From NCBI GenBank assembly GCA_958407995.1, contig CATYJU010000074.1:1-7061 (forward strand): a stretch of 7,061 nucleotides of DNA, written 5' to 3'. Below the pieces are notes generated by a model, which was given only the letters and a program-made list of their open reading frames with translations, was not told where the DNA came from and did no database searches. A program made the position numbers and the translations under genes. Positions 1 to 5,403 of this stretch are shown piece after piece (position 1 is the stretch's first letter; each line of letters begins with the position of its first letter). Source of the DNA: an uncultured Collinsella sp. (lineage in GTDB: Bacteria; Actinomycetota; Coriobacteriia; Coriobacteriales; Coriobacteriaceae).

Positions 1-1185
1 GAGCTTTGCTGCGCGGCGAGCGGGATAGAAGCCAAAGATTACGCCGATGCCGACGGAGACGGCGAAGGCCAGCAGCACCGTGGCGATTGAAAAGCTCGGT
101 GTGATTTGCCCGCTGGCTCCGAGCTCGCCAAGAATTCCGGATCCGGAGGCAAACATCGCGAGGCCCCAGGCCAGCAGATAGCCAATCAGGACACCCAACA
201 GTCCGCCGGTCACGCACAGCGCCGAGGACTCGGCCAAAAACTGCGCGGTGATATCGCGACGACTGGCGCCCAGAGCGCGGCGGATGCCGATCTCGCGAAT
301 GCGCTCCGTTACGTTGGTAAGCATCATATTCATAATGCCGATACCGCCGACAAGCAGCGAGATGCTGGCGACAGCACCCATGATGAGCGAGAACGCGCCC
401 ATAAAGGAGTTGAGTGCATCGATGGCGCTTTTCATGGATGTCGCCGATACACTGTCGTACTCATTCTCCTCCGCGATGTCCTTCATCGCGCGCACCTTGG
501 ACTCGATGGTCTTACAAAGCTCATTCATGTCCGTGCCCTCGGCGGCAAGTGCCGTCACACTGGGGAATGAAGGATTCTCGTCGCCAAACAGCCCGGCGAT
601 GGTTTCGCGTGGCATATACAGCGTGAGCGAGCCCATGGAGTCGCTGCCGCCATCAATCACGCCTACAATCTGCACCTCGCCGTTGGACACCTTGATGGTT
701 TTCCCCAGCGCATCCTGTTCGTTGCCGTAAAGCTGATCGGCGCCGCCGCGGCTGATGAGCGCCACGCGCGAGCCTGATTGGGACTCGGCCTGGGAATAGG
801 TGCGCCCCGCAACGAGCTTGCTGGCCCCCACGGCGTCGAGCATGTCGCTATCGACACCCTGTGCCATGACGGTATAGCTTTTATCGCCGGTCTTGTACTC
901 GGTATACGCGCTGTCGACAATGCCGATCTGCTCTATCTGCGGCACCAGTTTTTGAAGCTTCTCGATGTCCGACTCGGTGAGTTCTTGCGACGAATAGATT
1001 TGCACCATGCGTGCCGCATTGAGGCCCAGGCTGTTGACCAGGGTGTTTTGGATGCCGCCGATGAGTGAGGTCATGGCGATAACCGAGGCGATGCCAATGA
1101 CGATGCCCAGGATGGTGAGCAGGCTGCGGCCCTTGTTGGCCTCGAGCGAGTGAAGGGCTTCCTGGATGAGATCGCGGGCGCTCAT
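1..1185 (-). CDS. MacB/FtsX-family ABC transporter permease (3' end cut by window edge)
   Basis: This is the membrane subunit of a MacB-type exporter. The minus strand is open from the ATG at 1185 to base 1 (395 codons) with no stop. Visible order: a short amphipathic start and first membrane helix (about residues 21-43, LLTILGIVIGIASVIAM), a large extracytoplasmic domain (about 45-262, MacB_PCD type), then three helices at about 266-290, 320-345 and 366-387. The conserved FtsX segment REIGIRRALGASRRDI lies at about 297-312, and the chain reaches GFYPARRAAKL, the hallmark just before the C-terminus, so probably only 10-20 residues are missing. The four-helix layout with no fused ATPase fits MacB homologues whose nucleotide-binding domain is a separate protein. 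It overlaps the upstream ATPase gene by ATGA, so the two are coupled and almost certainly form one complex. Family call is firm; the substrate is unknown. Confidence 0.95.
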   Translation of the reverse strand, partial: MSARDLIQEALHSLEANKGRSLLTILGIVIGIASVIAMTSLIGGIQNTLVNSLGLNAARMVQIYSSQELTESDIEKLQKLVPQIEQIGIVDSAYTEYKTGDKSYTVMAQGVDSDMLDAVGASKLVAGRTYSQAESQSGSRVALISRGGADQLYGNEQDALGKTIKVSNGEVQIVGVIDGGSDSMGSLTLYMPRETIAGLFGDENPSFPSVTALAAEGTDMNELCKTIESKVRAMKDIAEENEYDSVSATSMKSAIDALNSFMGAFSLIMGAVASISLLVGGIGIMNMMLTNVTERIREIGIRRALGASRRDITAQFLAESSALCVTGGLLGVLIGYLLAWGLAMFASGSGILGELGASGQITPSFSIATVLLAFAVSVGIGVIFGFYPARRAAKL

Positions 1186-1955
1186 GCCACCACTCCTTTC
1201 AGCGGGTTGGCGGAGGCGGAAATCATGGGCAGGCTATCTACGGCGCTGCGTAGGGTCTTCGGTGCATGTGGAATATACGCGCCGTCATGGATGCGGCCGT
1301 CGCGGATGGTCACGGCGCGGTCGGCTTCGGCGGCGATGCCGGGGTCGTGTGTGATGAGCACGATGGTCTTGCCGCGCTCCTGAAGCTTGTGGAATGTTTC
1401 CATGACGAGCGCTCCGGTTGCGGAGTCCAGGTTTCCCGTCGGCTCATCGGCCAGGATGATGGGCGGGTCATTGACAAGGGCGCGCGCGATGGCGACACGC
1501 TGCATCTGGCCGCCCGAGAGCTCGGATGTGCGGTGGTCCCAGTGGTCGACCGGTAGCGTGACGGCCTGCAGCGCGTGCACGGCGCGCATTTCCCGCTGGC
1601 TTCGGGGCACATTGGTGTAGGCCAACGGCAGCATGACGTTTTCGATAACCGACAGGCGCGGCAGCAGGTTGAAGCTCTGAAAGACAAAGCCAATGCTCAG
1701 GGCGCGAACTTCGGTGAGCTCGTCATCGTCAAGCTCGGCCACGTTGATCCCTTGCAGGTAGTAGTCGCCCGCCGTCGGCTTATCCAGGCAGCCTAGGATG
1801 TTCATGAGCGTTGATTTGCCCGAACCCGAGGGGCCAGTGATAGCGACGAATTCGCCGGGATTTACCGCCAGACTCACGTTGTGCAGGATGTGGGCGCACC
1901 CCGCCTCGCTCTCAAAAATGCGGTGCACGTTGCGGATGTCGATAACGGGACGCAT
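1182..1955 (-). CDS. MacB/LolD-type ABC transporter ATP-binding protein
   Basis: This 257-residue protein is the cytoplasmic ATPase that powers the neighbouring permease. All nucleotide-binding motifs are intact: Walker A GPSGSGKS at 41-48, Q-loop Gln at 93, signature LSGGQ at 146-150, Walker B IILADE at 166-171 with the catalytic Glu, D-loop following in the stretch to about 177, and the switch His at 203 (THD). The wording FQSFNLLPRLSVIENVMLPL and EPTGNLDS is typical of the LolD/MacB/FtsE group. About 30 residues after the last conserved motif (roughly 228-257) form a tail beyond the usual 220-230-residue core; I cannot assign it a function. The ATG at 1955 overlaps the TAA of the adaptor gene by one base (TAATG), with GAGGG six bases upstream, so translation is probably coupled. 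The stop overlaps the permease start. Confidence 0.96.
   Translation of the reverse strand: MRPVIDIRNVHRIFESEAGCAHILHNVSLAVNPGEFVAITGPSGSGKSTLMNILGCLDKPTAGDYYLQGINVAELDDDELTEVRALSIGFVFQSFNLLPRLSVIENVMLPLAYTNVPRSQREMRAVHALQAVTLPVDHWDHRTSELSGGQMQRVAIARALVNDPPIILADEPTGNLDSATGALVMETFHKLQERGKTIVLITHDPGIAAEADRAVTIRDGRIHDGAYIPHAPKTLRSAVDSLPMISASANPLKGVVA
1193..1199 (-). promoter_or_regulatory. Ribosome binding site of the permease gene
   Basis: AAAGGAG lies 7 bases before the ATG at 1185, inside the last codons of the ATPase gene. It fixes the permease start and shows that the gene has its own strong initiation signal in addition to coupling through the ATGA overlap. Confidence 0.85.
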
Positions 1956-3388
1956 TACATGCCCTCATCAGCAGACATGCTGCCCGAACCCGCGCTGTAG
2001 CCGCCGTCAGCCGTTGCGTCCGCTCCGGTGTCCATGACGAGCGTGTCGCCATCGCGCAGCTTGGTAACCGGCACGTTGGGGTTGATCTCGTTGCCCTGGT
2101 CGTCGCGCTTGACCTGTGTCTTGCCGACTACGGCTTCGTTGTCGTTTTGCGTCACGACGGTCATCTTCACGCGACGGGTTTGCTTGCCCTCGTCATCGGT
2201 TGCCACGTTGACGTAATAGTGTTCGCCGTCTTCGGTCATGAGCGCCATCGTCGGTACCATTACCACGTCGTCGAGCTGCTCGGTCACCACCGATACCTCG
2301 GCTGTCATGCCCGGCTTCAGGCGCGCGTCGGGAGCCTCGATGAGGATGTCGACGTTAAAGGTTGCGCTGCCGCCACCGGAGTTGGAGTCGGAGTTTGCCA
2401 CCGAGGCGATGGCCGTGACCGTTCCCTGGCTCACGATATCGGGAAACGCGGGATACGTGACGTTGGCGCTCTGCCCAACGGCGATCTTGGCGATATCCTT
2501 TTCGCCCACCTGCACGGTTACCTTCATCTTGGACAGGTCGGCGATCTGCATGCACTGCTTGCCGCCGCTCGTATCGCTTTCGCCCATGATCATGCCGCCT
2601 GTTACCGTGGCGCCCACCTTGGCGTTGAGCTCCACGATGCTGCCCGAGCTCGGGGCCGTTACCGTACGGCTAGCGGCCTTGGCGTTCGCCTGGTCGAGGT
2701 TTGCCTGGGCCGAAGCGAGGCTGCGCTGCGCGGCCGATACGGCGTTCGTGTCCGCTGATGCCGCGGAGACACCAGCCGCTGCGGAAGCTCCATCGGCGTC
2801 CGTCGTTGGGGTGGCCTGCGCGGCAGCTGCGGCTTTCTGCGCGTTGGCGAGGTCTTCCTGGGCGGCTGCAACTGCACGCTGCGCCTCGGCAACGTTGCGA
2901 TCGAGCTCGTCGTTTTTAATGGTCATAAGCACGTCGCCCTCGTTGACGGATTGGCCTGCCTGCACGTTGATCGAATCGACCGTACCGTCGACAGAAGGGG
3001 AGACCACTGAGGACGAAATGGGTTTGAGCTGGCCTTTCGCCTCGACCGTTGTGGTAAACGTGCCCTCGGTCACCATGTCGGTCACAGGCCCGCTAGCGCC
3101 CTGTGGCTGCGCATTGATAACCAGGGTTGCGACAATGGAAATGAGCGCGATGGCACCTATGACGCCGGCGGCAATACCGCGTCGAATCAGCTTTTTGCGT
3201 CGACGTTCGGCGCGTTTTGCCTTGAGCTTGGCATATGCCTCTTCATCGGAAATCTCGGCCGTATCGTTCGCGCGTCCGCTCTGCTTGTCGGCATGTACGT
3301 TTGTAATCAGAGGAATCGTTTCGGTGGCACCTTCGGGCGTGTTCTCGGTATCATCCGGGCCCGGGGTGATCGTGGGGACATTCGGCAT
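1955..3388 (-). CDS. HlyD/MacA-family membrane fusion (adaptor) protein of an ABC exporter
   Basis: This 477-residue adaptor is the accessory subunit of the downstream ATPase and permease. Residues 1-70 are hydrophilic and end in a very basic stretch (KRAERRRKKLIRR, 58-70). One membrane helix follows (about 71-92), giving an inside N-terminus and an extracytoplasmic body. A first biotinyl/lipoyl half-motif is at about 128-160 (SPSVDGTVDSINVQAGQSV), then a helical hairpin (about 160-240) interrupted by an Ala/Thr/Asp-rich linker, the second lipoyl half (about 242-270, TVTAPSSGSIVELNAKVG), a beta-barrel (about 285-370, with LKPGMTAEVSV) and a membrane-proximal domain, ending in a Gly/Ser/Asp-rich tail. 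The frame is open up to an ATG at 3451, but I chose 3388 because AAAGGAG lies five bases before it and the longer form would translate the terminator-like hairpin. No signal peptidase or lipobox site is seen. Substrate unknown. Confidence 0.94.
   Translation of the reverse strand: MPNVPTITPGPDDTENTPEGATETIPLITNVHADKQSGRANDTAEISDEEAYAKLKAKRAERRRKKLIRRGIAAGVIGAIALISIVATLVINAQPQGASGPVTDMVTEGTFTTTVEAKGQLKPISSSVVSPSVDGTVDSINVQAGQSVNEGDVLMTIKNDELDRNVAEAQRAVAAAQEDLANAQKAAAAAQATPTTDADGASAAAGVSAASADTNAVSAAQRSLASAQANLDQANAKAASRTVTAPSSGSIVELNAKVGATVTGGMIMGESDTSGGKQCMQIADLSKMKVTVQVGEKDIAKIAVGQSANVTYPAFPDIVSQGTVTAIASVANSDSNSGGGSATFNVDILIEAPDARLKPGMTAEVSVVTEQLDDVVMVPTMALMTEDGEHYYVNVATDDEGKQTRRVKMTVVTQNDNEAVVGKTQVKRDDQGNEINPNVPVTKLRDGDTLVMDTGADATADGGYSAGSGSMSADEGM
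1962..1966 (-). promoter_or_regulatory. Ribosome binding site of the ATPase gene
   Basis: GAGGG stands six bases before the ATG at 1955, within the last codons of the adaptor gene. It is weaker than the AAAGGAG sites of the neighbouring genes, which fits partial dependence on ribosomes finishing the adaptor at the TAATG junction. Confidence 0.6.
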
Positions 3389-3393
3389 AGCGT

Positions 3394-3400
3394 CTCCTTT
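3394..3400 (-). promoter_or_regulatory. Ribosome binding site of the adaptor gene
   Basis: AAAGGAG with a five-base spacer precedes the ATG at 3388. It decides the start against the longer open frame beginning at 3451, which has no such site. The inverted repeat at 3399-3419 reaches its first two bases. Confidence 0.85.
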
Positions 3401-3419
3401 ATAGAAAGAACCTCTATAA
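3399..3419 (-). repeat. Short inverted repeat beside the adaptor ribosome binding site
   Basis: Two perfect seven-base arms, TTATAGA (3419-3413) and TCTATAA (3405-3399), flank a seven-base spacer GGTTCTT. The arm centres are 14 bases apart, one and a third turns of DNA helix. The element could be a repressor operator or a weak RNA hairpin touching the ribosome binding site. The symmetry is seen directly; the role is inference. Confidence 0.4.
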
Positions 3420-3424
3420 GTATA
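3419..3424 (-). promoter_or_regulatory. Possible -10 element (TATACT) of the exporter operon
   Basis: TATACT matches five of six bases of the TATAAT consensus and sits about 30 bases before the adaptor start. No -35 match is found 16-18 bases upstream, because that space is filled by the GC-rich hairpin. The call is weak: either an activator-dependent promoter, or the T-rich tail of the terminator with no promoter role. Confidence 0.25.
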
Positions 3425-3449
3425 AGCGCCCACCGGTTGGGGCGGGCGC
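3421..3449 (-). terminator. Probable rho-independent terminator after the L,D-transpeptidase gene
   Basis: Read on the minus strand, GCGCCCGCC (3449-3441) pairs with GGTGGGCGC (3434-3426) across a six-base loop CCAACC. This gives a nine-base-pair stem with one G-U pair. It is followed by TTATACTTATA, which is T-rich but broken, so termination may be partial. It lies about 70 bases after the transpeptidase stop and only about 38 bases before the adaptor start. Confidence 0.6.
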
Positions 3450-3520
3450 ATAGGACGGTTTCTTTCGGAACTGTTAGATTGGTCGCAGTGGTTCCACGTT
3501 GTAGGAATGCGCGCGTTGCA

Positions 3521-5254
3521 CTACGAGTGGACAACCACGCACAGGCCGACTTTGATGCAGTCGTGAAGTGCCTTGGCGTCTGCCAGGCGCAGGTTGATGC
3601 AACCGTGGCTGCCGCACCACTTGTACGACTCGGCGTTATCGAAGCTCTTGTCGTTTTGCCAGGTGGCATCGTGAAAGCCGATCATGTTGCCCTCAAACGG
3701 CATCCAGTAGCTTACCGGGCTCTCGTATTTGGGCTTACCGGTCTCGGGGTCCTTGGCTCCGATTAGGGTGCTGCCGCCGTCGTTGCTGTTGATCTGCCAC
3801 ACGCCCTCGGGGGTGGCGTCTTCGCCCGGTTTGCCGGAAATAAAGTTGGCCTCCCACACGATATTGCCGCTCTCGTCGTAGTAGCGCGCGTGCTGCTCGG
3901 ACAGGTCGACATCGATATATGCCTTCCAGTCGGGTTCACCCTTTGCGGTAAAGGTGTCGGCTTTCTGGGAGTACTTGATCTCGATTTCGCCGGTCTGCTT
4001 GTTGTTAATGGCGTCCTCGACCTGCTTGGCGAGCGAGCCGCTATCGATAGACCAACCAAAGTCACCGCCTTCGACGGCGCACTGCTTGCCATCGGCGCGC
4101 GTCCACCAGCGAGTGGAGCCCACGGTATTAAAGCCGTTGGCGAGTTCGGCTGCCCAGCTGCTGATCTGCGACGTATCGAGCGTTGGGTTGGCCGGATCGG
4201 CAAAGCTGATCCACTGCAGCACGGAAGCGCCATCAACCTTGCCGGCATCCTCGCCGTTGAGCTTGAGGGTCACGTTGACGCCCAGGAAGTTGTTGGCGGC
4301 ATCGCATGCGGCCTGAATCTGATCATCGGTCAGCGTTCCGTTGAGCGGCTCATAGGCATCGTTGCCGAGCTTGGAAAGATCTACGGTCTCGGCCAGCGAG
4401 GCAAGCTCGAGCTCGGCATACTTAATGACATGTTCGCGGTTGAGTTTTTCGTTGGAGCGTGCCTTCTCGACGGTAAACTTGCCCGCTTGCTCGTCATAGG
4501 AGCTATTGGCCTCGAACGTGCCCGAACGGCCCTCGTTGAACTCGTCGATGGCACTGCCCAGATCCTCCTCAAACTTCTTTTGGTCAAAGGTGTCGGAGAG
4601 CATGGACAGGTCGACGTTTTGATCAAGATCGACTTCGTTGGAGGTAGCGGTTGTTTTGGTTTTGCCGCTTAAGGATTCCACAAGGCGGACCGGCCATACA
4701 AAGGCTTCGTTCTGGCTGATGATCTCTTTTGCGGCAGCCTCTCCGTCGACGATGGGTTCATCGGACTCGGGCTGATAGGTCCAGCTAAAGTCATCGCCTG
4801 TCACGGTGAGCTTATAGTGCTTCCATGCCGAGTTGACCTTGGTTGCGGCAGACGAAGCGTTGGAGAACGAGACGTCGACGCCGGCAATGGTGGTGTTGGG
4901 GTAGGCTAGCTGCGAAAACGCTACGATTCCTACGATATAGACAATGACGATAAGACCCAAGACGACAAAGAGCGTCGTCTTTTTGCCCGACTTATTGTTG
5001 CCGGCGGACTTGCGCGCGGGGCCGCGATCGCCTCGAGCGTGCGTGGGCGGCTGCTTGGGCGCATTGCCGTTTGCCTGGCGCTGCTGACGTTGTTGACGCT
5101 GCTGTCGCTGTTGGTTCGGGCGTTGGGAAGCGTTTGCCGCACCACGCTGCTGACCGTGGCTCGGCGCGATAGGACGCGGTGACTGAACGCCGCCGGTGTG
5201 CCTGCTCGGCTGCTGCGGATCGGGAATCAGTTGAGTTCGATCGTTTTGCGACAT
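3521..5254 (-). CDS. Membrane-anchored L,D-transpeptidase (YkuD domain) with peptidoglycan-binding region
   Basis: This enzyme is predicted to form 3-3 cross-links in peptidoglycan or attach molecules to it, on the outer face of the membrane. From the ATG at 5254 it has 577 residues: a cytoplasmic tail (about 1-92) rich in Gln, Arg and Pro, a membrane helix (about 93-115, LFVVLGLIVIVYIVGIVAF), a PG_binding_4/VanW-like region (about 118-435, opening with PNTTIAGVDVSFSNASSA), and the YkuD domain (about 443-577). The catalytic motif is complete: the upstream His in GFHDATW (His 528), then SHGCINLR with catalytic Cys 552. A second ATG at 5263 is in frame, but it is only one base from AAGGA; the ATG at 5254 has a ten-base spacer and is preferred. 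It has its own promoter and follows a terminator, so it is likely monocistronic. Ser ends the chain shortly after the domain, as usual. Confidence 0.93.
   Translation of the reverse strand: MSQNDRTQLIPDPQQPSRHTGGVQSPRPIAPSHGQQRGAANASQRPNQQRQQRQQRQQRQANGNAPKQPPTHARGDRGPARKSAGNNKSGKKTTLFVVLGLIVIVYIVGIVAFSQLAYPNTTIAGVDVSFSNASSAATKVNSAWKHYKLTVTGDDFSWTYQPESDEPIVDGEAAAKEIISQNEAFVWPVRLVESLSGKTKTTATSNEVDLDQNVDLSMLSDTFDQKKFEEDLGSAIDEFNEGRSGTFEANSSYDEQAGKFTVEKARSNEKLNREHVIKYAELELASLAETVDLSKLGNDAYEPLNGTLTDDQIQAACDAANNFLGVNVTLKLNGEDAGKVDGASVLQWISFADPANPTLDTSQISSWAAELANGFNTVGSTRWWTRADGKQCAVEGGDFGWSIDSGSLAKQVEDAINNKQTGEIEIKYSQKADTFTAKGEPDWKAYIDVDLSEQHARYYDESGNIVWEANFISGKPGEDATPEGVWQINSNDGGSTLIGAKDPETGKPKYESPVSYWMPFEGNMIGFHDATWQNDKSFDNAESYKWCGSHGCINLRLADAKALHDCIKVGLCVVVHS
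5078..5113 (-). repeat. Four tandem nine-base units encoding Gln-Gln-Arg
   Basis: Within the transpeptidase gene, codons 48-59 (from the preferred start) read QQR four times. The units differ at synonymous positions, so this is an old, protein-selected repeat rather than a fresh slippage tract. It lies in the cytoplasmic tail and adds four positive charges ahead of the membrane helix. Confidence 0.8.
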
Positions 5255-5264
5255 CGTATGCATA

Positions 5265-5269
5265 TCCTT
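5265..5269 (-). promoter_or_regulatory. Ribosome binding site of the L,D-transpeptidase gene
   Basis: AAGGA is one base before the ATG at 5263 and ten bases before the ATG at 5254. Only the second distance is workable, so it supports the start at 5254 (MSQNDRT). Confidence 0.6.
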
Positions 5270-5311
5270 CGAATTTCGCCTTATGGCTCATCGTGTTTTT
5301 ACTGGGCTTGC

Positions 5312-5340
5312 ATTATAGCGATTGCCCTGCTGTTTGTGGT
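5312..5340 (-). promoter_or_regulatory. Promoter of the L,D-transpeptidase gene
   Basis: A perfect TATAAT (-10) lies at 5317-5312. Seventeen bases upstream is ACCACA (5340-5335), which matches only the last three bases of TTGACA. Transcription would begin near 5305, leaving a leader of about 50 bases. The -10 is convincing; the -35 is weak, so the promoter may be moderate or helped by a regulator. Confidence 0.6.
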
Positions 5341-5358
5341 ACGGAAACGGTGGCATTC

Positions 5359-5385
5359 AAAAGAGGTGGGACATTTGTCCCACCT
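5359..5385 (-). terminator. Rho-independent terminator of the L-serine dehydratase gene
   Basis: A perfect palindrome with ten-base arms, AGGTGGGACA and TGTCCCACCT, around two central bases occupies 5364-5385. It can extend by a G-U and an A-U pair. On the minus strand it starts 19 bases after the dehydratase stop and is followed by CTTTTG. The RNA hairpin is strong and the T-run short, as expected for a terminator. The symmetry means it could also act on the plus strand. Confidence 0.8.
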
Positions 5386-5403
5386 TTGAGTCATTCTTTG
5401 CCG

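Noticed and set aside
106..730. Overlapping plus-strand open frames at the left end
   Set aside because: They are shadows of the permease gene, whose minus-strand translation gives a continuous MacB-type protein.
3398..3403. TATAAA as a -10 element for the adaptor gene
   Set aside because: It overlaps the ribosome binding site, so a transcript starting downstream would lack the site needed to translate the gene.
2238..3404. Long plus-strand open frame (388 codons) antisense to the adaptor gene
   Set aside because: It mirrors a well-supported minus-strand gene, has no recognisable domain or ribosome binding site, and its Ser/Ala/Thr-rich translation is typical of the antisense of GC-rich coding DNA.
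3389..3451. Longer adaptor start at 3451
   Set aside because: The added 21 residues run across the GC hairpin and the inverted repeat, have no ribosome binding site, and precede a start with an ideal AAAGGAG.
3487..3500. Small palindrome GTGG-TT-CCAC between transpeptidase stop and the GC hairpin
   Set aside because: Four-base arms with a two-base centre are too short to fold stably or to stand out from chance.
3890..4672. Plus-strand open frame (260 codons) antisense to the L,D-transpeptidase gene
   Set aside because: No family signature, and it lies wholly within a gene with intact catalytic motifs on the other strand.
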